49,942 nucleotides of DNA from Ignavibacteriaceae bacterium. Its GTDB lineage: Bacteria > Bacteroidota > Ignavibacteria > Ignavibacteriales > Ignavibacteriaceae. The notes below the pieces were generated by a model, which was not told where the DNA came from, did not search any database, and saw only the letters and a list, made by a program, of their open reading frames with translations. Of the stretch, positions 38,516 through 47,651 are shown piece by piece; positions within the stretch are counted from its first letter, which is position 1; every line of letters starts with the position of its first letter. Location of the stretch: contig JARLHC010000013.1 of NCBI GenBank assembly GCA_031292455.1, positions 1 to 49,942 of the forward strand, written 5' to 3'. Made by a program: the position numbers and the translations under genes.

Positions 38516-40081
38516 TTATTTGAAATCATCTGTTATTTCCTGTTGAGTCTTTTTAGAAAAGAGTTTAATTTCGTTGAGAGGGACTGATTCATCCTCAATC
38601 AAATTAAGTCTTATCATATACTTCAACTGAAGTTTAAAAAGAGTTTTTATTTTACCTTCCTTAAACTTCTGGGCTATAGCGGGATGGCATTTAATTATTA
38701 ACGATCTTTCTTTCGATTTCTGTTTGACTTTCTTAATTAGTTCTTCGAGATCATATACCACGTGTGATTGTTTTGTTAATAGTCCAGTACCGAGACAATA
38801 AGGACAAATCTCCTTCATAGCCTGCATAATATTCTGTCTGATTCTCTGTCTTGTTATCTGGACGAGACCGAAATCAGACATTGGCAGCACAGACACTTTG
38901 GCTCTGTCTCTTCTAAATTCTTTTCTCAGTTCGTCATAAATTTTCTTTCTGTTTTTATCCTCTTCAAGATCAATGAAGTCTATTACAATTATTCCTCCAA
39001 TATCTCTTAATTTCATCTGACGTGAAATTTCACGGGCAGCTTCAAGATCGGTTTTCAGTGAATTTAGCTCCTGATCCTTGCTCTTTGCATATCTTCCGCT
39101 ATTAACATCTATCACCACCATGGCTTCTGTATGTTCAATAATCAGATACCCACCACTTGGTAGAGGGACTTTTCTTCCCATTAGAGTTTTGATCTGTTCA
39201 TCAATTTTGAATGCTTCAAAAATTGAAGTACTAGATTTAAAATTTTCTATTTTATCTGCCAGACCTGGCTGTACCAGCTGTACATAATTTTTTATCTGCT
39301 TATAAAGTTTTTTAGAATCAATAAATACCTTAGAGATATCGGGAGTAAACAGATCTCTGATTACGCTCGAAGTTGTATTCAGGTCCTGGTAAATCAATGA
39401 AGGGGGACTTTCAGTATGGACAGTAGCTTCTATGGTCTGCCAAGTTTTCATAAGATTATTCAAGTCATCCCGCAGAGAATCTTCCGTCTGATTCCGGGCT
39501 ACAGTCCTGATAATCAACCCGTAGTTTTTAGGAAGTATACTTCTTGCTATGCTTCGCAGTCTTCTTCTTTCCCTAAAATCGGATATTTTTTTGGAAACAC
39601 CTATTTTACCATCAAACGGAAGAAGGACACAGAATCTACCGGGAAGGGATATGGCGGAACTTACACGTACCCCTTTATTGTTAACGGGCTCTTTTGTAAT
39701 CTGGATTAATATATCCTGCCCTTTAGCAAGTTTCGGAATTACGGGCTGACGATTCTCATCTCTGTTTGGTCTGGGATGAGCCGGAGGGGAATCCTCATCT
39801 TCATCTTCATCCACCTCAGAATCGTCACCAAGCATATCCTGAAGCTGCTGAGTATTTTCTCCTATATCGGAAAAGTGAAGGAATGCATCATGCTTCATTC
39901 CAATATCTATAAAGGCTGCTTTTATCCCAGGTAAAACTCTAGCGACTTTACCAAGATAAATGTCCCCCACCATTCTTCTATTTTCAGGATAGTCAACAAA
40001 AAAGTCGGCTAAATACCCATCTTCCGTGATTGCTACACGTGTCTGCGTTGTGGAAGAATTTATAATTATTTCTTTTGTCAT
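38516..40081 (-). CDS. rng: Ribonuclease G (RNase E/G family)
   Basis: 521 residues from the ATG at 40081; the frame extends to a TTG at 40090, but the ATG gives the usual MTKEIIINSSTTQTR start. A 5'-end-sensing endoribonuclease for rRNA 5' maturation and mRNA decay. S1 domain (about 35-125) interrupted by a very acidic insert (DDSEVDEDEDEDSPP), then the RNase H-like and DNase-like core with catalytic aspartates in VVIDVN and IVIDFIDLE, and the zinc-link ICPYCLGTG. The membrane anchor and degradosome arm of RNase E are absent. Confidence 0.93.
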   Translation of the reverse strand: MTKEIIINSSTTQTRVAITEDGYLADFFVDYPENRRMVGDIYLGKVARVLPGIKAAFIDIGMKHDAFLHFSDIGENTQQLQDMLGDDSEVDEDEDEDSPPAHPRPNRDENRQPVIPKLAKGQDILIQITKEPVNNKGVRVSSAISLPGRFCVLLPFDGKIGVSKKISDFRERRRLRSIARSILPKNYGLIIRTVARNQTEDSLRDDLNNLMKTWQTIEATVHTESPPSLIYQDLNTTSSVIRDLFTPDISKVFIDSKKLYKQIKNYVQLVQPGLADKIENFKSSTSIFEAFKIDEQIKTLMGRKVPLPSGGYLIIEHTEAMVVIDVNSGRYAKSKDQELNSLKTDLEAAREISRQMKLRDIGGIIVIDFIDLEEDKNRKKIYDELRKEFRRDRAKVSVLPMSDFGLVQITRQRIRQNIMQAMKEICPYCLGTGLLTKQSHVVYDLEELIKKVKQKSKERSLIIKCHPAIAQKFKEGKIKTLFKLQLKYMIRLNLIEDESVPLNEIKLFSKKTQQEITDDFK

Positions 40082-40100
40082 AAAGAACAAACTCTGTTAA

Positions 40101-40117
40101 TGAAATATAATATTTCA
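40101..40117 (-). promoter_or_regulatory. Palindrome in the rng leader
   Basis: Perfect palindrome TGAAATAT-A-ATATTTCA, located between the putative -10 box and the rng ATG, about 20 nt upstream of it. It could be an RNA hairpin controlling rng or a protein-binding site. Confidence 0.35.
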
Positions 40118-40137
40118 TATAAATAAAATTAAAAATT

Positions 40138-40143
40138 ATTATA
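40138..40143 (-). promoter_or_regulatory. Putative -10 box for rng
   Basis: TATAAT on the minus strand, preceded by GG, about 57 nt before the rng ATG. No good -35 box is seen at the right distance (TTCCTG at 18 nt), so confidence is limited. Confidence 0.4.
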
Positions 40144-40285
40144 CCCGATTGAGGAAAACAGCAGGAAGGTGATGATATGTTGGTTTCTTTATCAGCATTT
40201 AATAAAAATAAAATAAAGAGATTTATCACATATAATTCCGCAACAGGGCAAATTTGTTTAGTCATCTAAAAAATCTAATAAATAT

Positions 40286-40320
40286 AGCTTGAATGAATAT
40301 TTCTCATACTCATTCAAGCT
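40286..40320 (-). terminator. Terminator after pnp
   Basis: Perfect 11-bp stem, AGCTTGAATGA (40286-40296) with its complement (40310-40320) and a 13-nt loop. On the minus strand a T-rich stretch follows (ATATTTATTAGATTTTTT). It lies 41 nt past the pnp stop and marks the end of the rimP-pnp operon. Confidence 0.65.
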
Positions 40321-40360
40321 TTCATAATATATAATTGTAATCCTTAAAAAAGACTTAGGA

Positions 40361-42472
40361 TCAACCTTCTTTAGGAGTTTCGCTTATATTTGTGCCTTCC
40401 GGTTTTAATAACTCTTTCCTGCTCAGAGAAAATTTGCCATTTTCAATTTTTATGAGTTTTACAGTAACCTTATCACCTTCCTTATAATAATCAGTTACTT
40501 TGTTAACCCGTTTATTATCAATCTGAGAAATATGGAGCAAACCTTCTTTACCCGGAATAATTTCAACGAATGCACCGAAATCCATGATCTTTGTAATGAC
40601 ACCCTCATATATTTCACCGACTTCCGGATTGGATGTCATCCTTTTAATATGATCTTTTGCACGTTGAGCATTTTCTTTATTTGGAGAGGCAATACTGACA
40701 GTGCCGTCATCTTCAATATTGATTTCGACACCAAACATTCTCTGCATACCCTGTATGACTTTCCCGCCGGGACCGATAATCATACCTATTTGATCCTGTT
40801 CAACCTTTATGGTTAATAATCTGGGTGCATACGGGGAGAGGCTTTCATTTGGTTTTGAAATTGCTTCATTCATTATACCAAGGATATGAAGTCTTCCTTC
40901 TTTTGCCTGATTCAGAGCCTGTTCCATAATTTCAAATGAGATTCCCTGGATCTTAATGTCCATTTGGAAAGCAGTGATGCCTTCTTTTGTGCCTGCAACT
41001 TTAAAATCCATATCTCCCAGATGATCTTCATTTCCCAAAATATCTGAAAGAATAGCAAATTTGTCATTTTCTTTAACCAGTCCCATTGCTATCCCAGCAA
41101 CAGCTTTTTTCATCGGGACGCCCCCATCCATAAGTGCAAGGGAACCGGCACAAACTGATGCCATGGAAGAAGAACCGTTTGATTCAAGTATATCGGAGAT
41201 AATTCTAACAGTATATGGAAAATCGTTTTCCGGGAACATTATTTTTAATGCTCTTTCAGCCAGGTTTCCGTGACCAATTTCTCTTCGTCCTACTCCACTC
41301 ATTCTTCCAACCTCACCAACGCTGAACGGAGGAAAATTATAGTGAAGCATGAATTTCTTGGAATATTCCTGGAGAAGTCCCTCAATATTCTGTTCATCGC
41401 TTTTTGTTCCCAGAGTTACAGAAGTCAAACTCTGAGTTTCGCCCCTTGTAAAAAGAGCTGAGCCATGTGTCCTTGGGAGAACGCCGAGGTCAATGGAAAT
41501 ATTTCTTATTTGTTTAGTATTTCTGCCGTCTAACCGAATGCCCTCTTCAAGAATACGTTTACGCATAAGATCTTTCTCAAGATCGTGTATAATCCCACCA
41601 ATAACTTTTTCTTGTTCAGGATATTTTTCAGACAGAGTTTCAGTAACTGACTTTACCAACTCTTTATTAGCAGAGCTTCTTTCTTCCTTTGCCAGGATTG
41701 AATAAACGAGTTCCTTTAATTTAGGATAAGCCAAATTATAAACATCATTATTCAGAGCCTCGTCAATTGTTTTTGCGCTAATCTCCCATTTAACTTTACC
41801 TGCTTCATTCATTAATTCTTTCTGGAGCTGCACAATTTTTTTAATTTCAGCCTGAGCTAATTTAAGAGCGTTAAGGAGATCATCTTCACTAACCTCATGG
41901 GATTCGCCTTCTACCATCATGATCGAATCAGAGGTTCCTGCTACAACGAGTTCGATATCGCTTTCAATGACCTGCTGATGAGTTGGATTACAGATAAATT
42001 CACCATTTACTCTTCCGATTCTTACTTCACCGATCGGGCCATCAAACGGGATTTGAGAAATACCCAATGCAGCTGAAGCACCTACGGCAGCAAGAACATC
42101 TGGATCATTTTCACCATCATATGAGAGAACAAATGCAATGACCTGTGTTTCATTAGTAAAATTATCCGGGAACAAAGGCCTGATGGGGCGATCTATTAAG
42201 CGTGAACTTAATATTTCTTTTTCAGTAGGTCTTCCTTCTCTTTTAATATATCCGCCGGGAAATTTACCAGCGGCAGAAACTCTTTCTCTATATTCAACCT
42301 GAAGAGGGAAAAAGTCCTGATCTTCTTTTGCTTCTTCGGAGGCAACCGCAGTAACAAGGACCATTGTATCTCCATATCTAACCATAACGGCGCCATTAGC
42401 CTGTTTGGCAAATCTTCCGGTCTCCAACGATAATATTTTACCACCTATCTCAGCTTCTTTTATAACAATCAT
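40361..42472 (-). CDS. pnp: Polyribonucleotide nucleotidyltransferase (PNPase)
   Basis: 703 residues. A phosphorolytic 3'-5' exoribonuclease. Two RNase PH domains (about 10-140 and 315-450; the second with RGETQSLTSVTLGT), a helical linker, then KH (MIIGPGGKVIQGMQ, about 560-610) and S1 (YEGVITKIMDFGAFVEIIPG, about 625-695). All domains are intact and the length is standard. AAAGGA precedes the ATG by 6-7 nt. It directly follows rpsO (10-nt gap), the conserved bacterial rpsO-pnp pair. Confidence 0.98.
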   Translation of the reverse strand: MIVIKEAEIGGKILSLETGRFAKQANGAVMVRYGDTMVLVTAVASEEAKEDQDFFPLQVEYRERVSAAGKFPGGYIKREGRPTEKEILSSRLIDRPIRPLFPDNFTNETQVIAFVLSYDGENDPDVLAAVGASAALGISQIPFDGPIGEVRIGRVNGEFICNPTHQQVIESDIELVVAGTSDSIMMVEGESHEVSEDDLLNALKLAQAEIKKIVQLQKELMNEAGKVKWEISAKTIDEALNNDVYNLAYPKLKELVYSILAKEERSSANKELVKSVTETLSEKYPEQEKVIGGIIHDLEKDLMRKRILEEGIRLDGRNTKQIRNISIDLGVLPRTHGSALFTRGETQSLTSVTLGTKSDEQNIEGLLQEYSKKFMLHYNFPPFSVGEVGRMSGVGRREIGHGNLAERALKIMFPENDFPYTVRIISDILESNGSSSMASVCAGSLALMDGGVPMKKAVAGIAMGLVKENDKFAILSDILGNEDHLGDMDFKVAGTKEGITAFQMDIKIQGISFEIMEQALNQAKEGRLHILGIMNEAISKPNESLSPYAPRLLTIKVEQDQIGMIIGPGGKVIQGMQRMFGVEINIEDDGTVSIASPNKENAQRAKDHIKRMTSNPEVGEIYEGVITKIMDFGAFVEIIPGKEGLLHISQIDNKRVNKVTDYYKEGDKVTVKLIKIENGKFSLSRKELLKPEGTNISETPKEG

Positions 42473-42482
42473 TTAAAATCCT

Positions 42483-42746
42483 TTATTTCCTTATGTTCAA
42501 TTCTTTAATTATTGCTCTGTATCTCTCGATATCCTTTTTCATTAAATAGTCGAGCAATCTTCTTCTTTTACCTACAAGCTGCATAAGACCTCTTCTTGAA
42601 TGATGATCTTTTTTATGCACGTTAAAATGGTCAGTCAGGTCATTTAATCTCTTTGTTATTAAAGCAATCTGAACTTCTGATTTGCCGGAGTCTTTATCCG
42701 AAACTCCAAATTTCTTGATTATTTCAAGTTTTTCTTCTTTGGTCAT
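42483..42746 (-). CDS. rpsO: 30S ribosomal protein S15
   Basis: 87 residues. Binds the 16S rRNA central domain and nucleates platform assembly. [39 protein letters not shown] and [17 protein letters not shown] are family hallmarks. AAGGA lies 8-9 nt before the ATG. A leader hairpin is present upstream (42776-42799). Confidence 0.98.
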   Translation of the reverse strand: MTKEEKLEIIKKFGVSDKDSGKSEVQIALITKRLNDLTDHFNVHKKDHHSRRGLMQLVGKRRRLLDYLMKKDIERYRAIIKELNIRK

Positions 42747-42775
42747 TTTATTTATCCTTATTTATTTATACAATA

Positions 42776-42799
42776 TAATCCCAGAACCTACCGGGATTA
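42776..42799 (-). promoter_or_regulatory. Hairpin in the ribF-rpsO spacer (possible S15 leader element)
   Basis: 7-bp stem TAATCCC (42776-42782) with GGGATTA (42793-42799), 10-nt loop. It is 29 nt before the rpsO ATG and has no T-tract on the minus strand, so it does not look like a terminator. rpsO leaders in several phyla fold into S15-binding structures; whether this does is unknown. Confidence 0.35.
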
Positions 42800-42804
42800 A
42801 TCAA

Positions 42805-43740
42805 TTAACTTGCTTTTTTAAAAATCTCAAGTCCTTTAATTTTATCCTTCTGCATTTGCTCAACCAGCGCTTCAGCAGACGGAAATTTCTCTTCCCCTCT
42901 TACCCAATCAATAATTTTCACTGTTATTTTTTTATTATAAATATCCCTGTTGAAATCATATAAATATACTTCAGGTACAATTTCCCCTGAATTATAAAAT
43001 GTCGGACGAATTCCTATGCTTAATAAACCCTTATATTTTTCATTATCAAACAAGAATTCAACTGCGTAAATTCCAAGTGATGGAAGGAGTTTTTCATCAT
43101 TATCAATTCTTATGTTTGCAGTTGGAAAACCAAGCTGTCTGCCTCTTTTATCTCCCTCGACAACAGTACCGCCAAATGAGAATTCTCTCCCCAGAAAAGA
43201 ATTTGCAACTTTTATATTCCCTTCAGATAAAGCTTTCCTGATTTTTGTACTGTTAACTGCTTCATCGTTGATCTTGAATGGTTCAACAGTTGTTACATCA
43301 AATCCGAATTCTACTCCCATTTTTCGCAAAGTATTTACATCACCACTTCTTCCTTTACCGAAATGATGGTCATATCCTACAATTATTTCTTTAATTCCAA
43401 TTTTTTCAATGATATATTCTTTAAAGAACATTTCAGAGGAAAGCTGAGAAAATTCCTTAGTAAAATTTATAATCAGAAGGTTTTCAATGCCAATTTCCTC
43501 AAATAATTTAATTTTTTCCTCGATAGTGGTTAAAAGCATTATATTTCCATTTTCGCTGATAACATTACGAGGATGAGGAGAAAAAGTAATAACGATATTC
43601 CTGCAGTTTAATACGGCAGATTTTTTCTTTAATTTTTCAATAATTTTCTTATGCCCTAAATGAACCCCATCAAAAATACCCAATGTTAAAATGGTATTTT
43701 CTGCCTTAGGCAAAGTTGAAAGATCATTAAAAATCCGCAT
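42805..43740 (-). CDS. ribF: Bifunctional riboflavin kinase/FAD synthetase RibF
   Basis: 311 residues. The N-terminal FAD synthetase domain has LTLGIFDGVHLGHKKII (nucleotidyltransferase H/GH motif at 23-30), NFTKEFSQLSSEMF and GYDHHFGKGRSG. The C-terminal riboflavin kinase has KRGRQLGFPTANI and VYLYDFN. It makes FMN and FAD. Follows truB after 26 nt; AAGGA lies about 15 nt before the ATG. No FMN riboswitch is seen. Confidence 0.96.
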   Translation of the reverse strand: MRIFNDLSTLPKAENTILTLGIFDGVHLGHKKIIEKLKKKSAVLNCRNIVITFSPHPRNVISENGNIMLLTTIEEKIKLFEEIGIENLLIINFTKEFSQLSSEMFFKEYIIEKIGIKEIIVGYDHHFGKGRSGDVNTLRKMGVEFGFDVTTVEPFKINDEAVNSTKIRKALSEGNIKVANSFLGREFSFGGTVVEGDKRGRQLGFPTANIRIDNDEKLLPSLGIYAVEFLFDNEKYKGLLSIGIRPTFYNSGEIVPEVYLYDFNRDIYNKKITVKIIDWVRGEEKFPSAEALVEQMQKDKIKGLEIFKKAS

Positions 43741-43766
43741 GTTAAAAACTACAATTCCTTCTAAAA

Positions 43767-44504
43767 TTAGTAAATATATTCTTTTTTTTGTTCAATTGAA
43801 ATTGATATTTTTAACCTTTTCTTAAACTCTTCGACAGAGATCGCATCATCAACAGAAAATTGGCCAATTTTAGTTCTTCTTAAAGAGCTTAAAACACCTC
43901 CACAACCAAGCTTTTCACCGAAATCATTAGCTATTGCACGCAAATAAGTTCCTTTAGAGCATTTAATTTCGAAATGGATTTCCGGAAGATTAATACTTAT
44001 AATTTTAAAGTCAGATACATTAATCTCCCGTGCCTGACGTTCAACAGTTTTTCCTTCACGGGCAAGTTTATAAAGATTTTTACCTTTTTGCTTTACAGCC
44101 GAATACATTGGCGGGACCTGCATAATTTTACCAGTGAATTCCTCTTTAAGAAGATTTATGTTAGCTTCGGTTATATGCTCAAAAGGTTTTTCAGAGAGAA
44201 TTTCAGTTTCGAGATCCATCGATGCCGTGGCTTTACCCAGAGTAATTGTTCCGACATAAGTTTTTTCAAGATCCTGAAAATCAGAAATAGACTTTGTCTT
44301 TTTGCCAGTGCATAAAATCAATAAACCGGTAGCAAAGGGGTCCAATGTGCCTGCATGACCTATTTTCAGCCAACCGATTGCATTTCTTATTTGGTAAACA
44401 ACTTTAAAAGAAGACCATCCAAATGGTTTGTCAATAAGAATCTCCTCCCCGGCGTGGAAATCCAAACCGTTAAAGTCAACTCTCTCTTTGTCTATCATCA
44501 TCAT
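43767..44504 (-). CDS. truB: tRNA pseudouridine(55) synthase TruB
   Basis: 245 residues. Makes pseudouridine-55 in the T loop of tRNAs. LIDKPFGWSSFKVVYQIRN, then GHAGTLDPFATGLL with catalytic Asp55, QVPPMYSAVKQKGKNLYKLAR and CSKGTYLRAIANDFGEKLG. Starts with three Met in the first three positions (ATG ATG ATG), so the exact first codon is ambiguous. The gene overlaps the end of rbfA by 29 nt, implying coupled translation. Confidence 0.96.
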   Translation of the reverse strand: MMMIDKERVDFNGLDFHAGEEILIDKPFGWSSFKVVYQIRNAIGWLKIGHAGTLDPFATGLLILCTGKKTKSISDFQDLEKTYVGTITLGKATASMDLETEILSEKPFEHITEANINLLKEEFTGKIMQVPPMYSAVKQKGKNLYKLAREGKTVERQAREINVSDFKIISINLPEIHFEIKCSKGTYLRAIANDFGEKLGCGGVLSSLRRTKIGQFSVDDAISVEEFKKRLKISISIEQKKEYIY

Positions 44505-44832
44505 GGATCTTTTTTATCAGGTTCTCAATCTTTTCCACATAATCTGCGGTATCATCAATAAAGAACTTTAATTCCGGGATATACCTTATCCTGATTCTTT
44601 GGGCAAGTTCTGATCTTAAATAACCTGTGGATGTCTTAATTTTTTGAAGTACTAATTCTCTCTTATCTTTGTCAAAAACCGATAAATAGATCTTACAAAG
44701 TTTTAGGTCGGGACTTACTTTGACATTTGTTATAGTCAACAGACTCAAAGCCGGGTCCTGCATTTTATTTAAAAATATCAGACTTATTTCTTCTTTAATT
44801 AGATGTTCTATTTTCTCAATTCTATGAGACAT
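44476..44832 (-). CDS. rbfA: 30S ribosome-binding factor RbfA
   Basis: 118 residues. A KH-type cold-shock ribosome maturation factor acting on the 16S rRNA 5' helix. RIEKIEHLIKEEISLIFLNK, LLTITNVKVSPDLKLCKIYL and LRSELAQRIRIRYIPELKFF follow the family. It lies 78 nt after infB with a hairpin between them, and overlaps truB by 29 nt. Confidence 0.94.
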   Translation of the reverse strand: MSHRIEKIEHLIKEEISLIFLNKMQDPALSLLTITNVKVSPDLKLCKIYLSVFDKDKRELVLQKIKTSTGYLRSELAQRIRIRYIPELKFFIDDTADYVEKIENLIKKIHDDDRQRES

Positions 44833-44864
44833 ATTTAATTCTTGACCTCTTCATAAAAAACAAA

Positions 44865-44886
44865 GATGCCGAAATATTCCGGCATC
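44865..44886 (-). terminator. Internal terminator-like hairpin between infB and rbfA
   Basis: 7-bp stem GATGCCG (44865-44871) with CGGCATC (44880-44886), 8-nt loop. On the minus strand it is followed by TTTGTTTTTT. It lies within the operon, so it may partly stop transcription or stabilise the upstream mRNA end. Confidence 0.6.
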
Positions 44887-44910
44887 AGTATAACTAACAA
44901 TATTATTCAG

Positions 44911-47631
44911 TTAGAGCAATTTCTTTTTAGTTTCAATAATCTTAAATGCTTCAATAATATCACCAACTTTAATATCATTAAAGTTAGCGAGATTGAGTCC
45001 GCATTCATATCCTGCATCAACTTCACGTACATCATCTTTAAATCTTTTTAGAGATCCGATTTCTCCCTCGTGAACAACGATTCCGTCTCTGATAAGTCTA
45101 ATTTTACTATTTCTAGTAATTTTCCCATCCTGAACATAACAGCCTGCAATAGTGCCTAATTTAGGAACTTTGAATGTATCTCTTATTTCTACAGTGGCAA
45201 CAACCTCTTCGGATAATACAGGTGATAACAGACCTTCCAGGGCAGATTTAACTTCACTAATTGCATTATAAATGACTGCATAAAGACGGATATCAACATT
45301 TTGAGATTCTGCAAGTTTTCTTGCATTTACATTCGGTCTTACGTGGAAGCCAATAATAATAGCATTCGAAGCAGCGGCAAGAAGCACATCATTTTCTGAA
45401 ATACCTCCGACGCCTTTATGGATTACTCTTATTATAACTTCTTCATTTGAGAGTTTCATTAATGAATCAGAAAGTGCTTCGACAGATCCGTCAACATCTC
45501 CTTTTACTATCAAGGGGAGTTCTTTAACTCCACCCATACTAATTTGCTGAGCAATTTCATCAAGGGTAATATGATGAACCTGCTTCTGATCCTGTTCTCT
45601 TCTAAGCTGTTGTCTTTTAATTGATATTTCACGCGATGCTCTTTCTGACTCAACTACCACAAAAGTATCGCCGGCCTGAGGCGAACCCTCAAATCCTAAC
45701 ACCTGCACAGGTGTAGAGGGGGGTGCCTCAATTACCTTATTTAATCTTTCATCAAACATAGCACGGACCTTACCGAAATAAATACCCGCTACAAAAGGAT
45801 CTCCTATACGAAGGGTTCCTTTTTGGACAAGTATAGTACATTGGATACCCCTTCCTTTATCAAGTTCGGATTCGATGACAACTCCCCTGGCAATACGATC
45901 AGGATTAGCTTTAAGATCCAAGAGTTCTGACTCAAGCAGGATTACTTCCAAAAGATTATCGACATTTAACCCTGTCTTTGCAGAGATTTCGACGCATTGG
46001 TATTTTCCGCCCCATGATTCGACAAGGATATTCCGATCAGCAAGCTGCTGCTTAATTTTTTCAATATTTGCGCCCGGCTTATCAATCTTATTTATTGCAA
46101 TTACAATCGGAACTCTTGCTGCCTGGGCATGATTTATAGCTTCAATTGTCTGCGGCATTACCGCATCATCGGCAGCGACAATTAAAACAACAATATCGGT
46201 TAACTGGGCTCCTCTGGCTCTCATTGCAGTAAACGCTTCATGACCAGGAGTATCAAGAAATGTTATAGTTTTTCCATTTCCTACGTCGACTCTATAAGCG
46301 CCAATATGCTGAGTAATGCCGCCTGATTCACCCGCGACAACATTTGTCCTTCGGATATAATCGAGAAGAGATGTTTTACCATGATCTACGTGTCCCATTA
46401 TGGTTACTACCGGGGACCTGAACTTAAGAGTTTCAGGAGGATCAACTATGTCCTCGAGTATTTCTGAGGTGTATTCTTTCTGGAATTCAACTTCAAATCC
46501 GAATTCATCGGCAACAAGGGTAATAGTTTCCACATCCAATCTTTGGTTAATTGAAACCATAAGACCAAGTTCTATACATTTTGAAATTACATCCCCGACC
46601 GGAACTCCCATCAGGTTAGCCAGTTCATTAACTGCAATAAATTCGGTAACCTTGATTTTAGCTTCTTCAATATTTCTTAATTCCTGCTGTCTTTCCTCTT
46701 CAGCTTCACGTTCTTTTCTTTTCCTTTTCCTGACACTAGCACGTCCCGAAACGATAGAATCATCCATACTCAGGAGGGTTTTTCGAATTGCTTCTTTAAC
46801 TTCCTTCTGATCTATTTCAAATTTCTTAACTTTCTTTCTTTTTTTAACAACCGGACTTTCATCCGCGACAACATCTTCAACCTTTTTCTTTGTTTTAGGT
46901 TTTTTCTTTTTCTTTATTATGGTTTTATCTTTATCCTGATCAGTTATTAAAACAGAAGCAACAGGTCCTGCAGAAGATCTTCTATCAGGATATCTCGGTT
47001 GAGATTTGGTTTCACCAAGATCCATTTTGCCGACAACAGTAAGTCCTTTTCTTTTAGCAACTTCTGCATCCTTAGGTGTAATAAAGACTTTTACATCCGG
47101 TTTTTGTTCAGCTGGTTCTAATCGAACAGGAGTTTCTTCAGGTAACTGTTTAGTATCAGGAACCTGTTCAGAAGTATCTCCAACTTCCGGAGCCTCTTCA
47201 GAAACTTCTTCAATTTTCTCTGTACTCAGATCACCGGGTTTCTGATTTAACTCTTCATCAATCACTTCTAAGGTTTCAAGTTCAACTTCAGAAGTAGATT
47301 CCGGTTCCTGAGGAATATTCTCCGATACTAATTCAACCTCAGATATTTGTTCTTCATGTTTAGCTGCAGATTTCTTGTCATCTTCCTCCCCCTTTTCGAC
47401 TCGTTTCTTGTTGAAATCCGCAATTTTCTTATAATGCTTTTCTGCTTTTTCAATATCTTTTTTGAAATGATTATTTATTTCAACAATCATATCATCGGAT
47501 AAAATAGATTGTATCGATTTTACAACATGCCCCTTCTTTTGTAAAAACTCTACAAGCTGTTCAGCCGAAATATTGATTTCAGATGCTAACTTATAAACTC
47601 TTAATTTTTTACTTTTAGTTTCATCGGTCAT
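44911..47631 (-). CDS. infB: Translation initiation factor IF-2
   Basis: 906 residues. A GTPase that delivers initiator tRNA and joins the subunits. N-terminal IF2_N domain (LRVYKLASEINISAEQLVEF), a long Glu/Lys-rich linker (about 60-310), a second IF2_N-like segment (ELANLMGVPVGDVISKC), the G domain with GHVDHGKTSLLD (about 413-424), DTPGHEAFTAMRARG and NKIDKP, then EF-Tu-like domain II and the C-terminal fMet-tRNA-binding domain. Length is at the long end for the family because of the acidic linker. Between nusA and rbfA, the standard order. Confidence 0.98.
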   Translation of the reverse strand: MTDETKSKKLRVYKLASEINISAEQLVEFLQKKGHVVKSIQSILSDDMIVEINNHFKKDIEKAEKHYKKIADFNKKRVEKGEEDDKKSAAKHEEQISEVELVSENIPQEPESTSEVELETLEVIDEELNQKPGDLSTEKIEEVSEEAPEVGDTSEQVPDTKQLPEETPVRLEPAEQKPDVKVFITPKDAEVAKRKGLTVVGKMDLGETKSQPRYPDRRSSAGPVASVLITDQDKDKTIIKKKKKPKTKKKVEDVVADESPVVKKRKKVKKFEIDQKEVKEAIRKTLLSMDDSIVSGRASVRKRKRKEREAEEERQQELRNIEEAKIKVTEFIAVNELANLMGVPVGDVISKCIELGLMVSINQRLDVETITLVADEFGFEVEFQKEYTSEILEDIVDPPETLKFRSPVVTIMGHVDHGKTSLLDYIRRTNVVAGESGGITQHIGAYRVDVGNGKTITFLDTPGHEAFTAMRARGAQLTDIVVLIVAADDAVMPQTIEAINHAQAARVPIVIAINKIDKPGANIEKIKQQLADRNILVESWGGKYQCVEISAKTGLNVDNLLEVILLESELLDLKANPDRIARGVVIESELDKGRGIQCTILVQKGTLRIGDPFVAGIYFGKVRAMFDERLNKVIEAPPSTPVQVLGFEGSPQAGDTFVVVESERASREISIKRQQLRREQDQKQVHHITLDEIAQQISMGGVKELPLIVKGDVDGSVEALSDSLMKLSNEEVIIRVIHKGVGGISENDVLLAAASNAIIIGFHVRPNVNARKLAESQNVDIRLYAVIYNAISEVKSALEGLLSPVLSEEVVATVEIRDTFKVPKLGTIAGCYVQDGKITRNSKIRLIRDGIVVHEGEIGSLKRFKDDVREVDAGYECGLNLANFNDIKVGDIIEAFKIIETKKKLL

Positions 47632-47651
47632 AAATAAAATACCTGTTTTAG

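Noticed and set aside
39993-40265. 90-codon minus-strand frame upstream of rng
   Set aside because: It overlaps the rng start, the palindrome and the -10 box, has no SD and no recognisable product.
46400-46810. 136-codon plus-strand frame inside infB
   Set aside because: Antisense shadow of the infB coding sequence, Ser/Thr-rich and without any recognisable domain; infB on the other strand is unmistakable.
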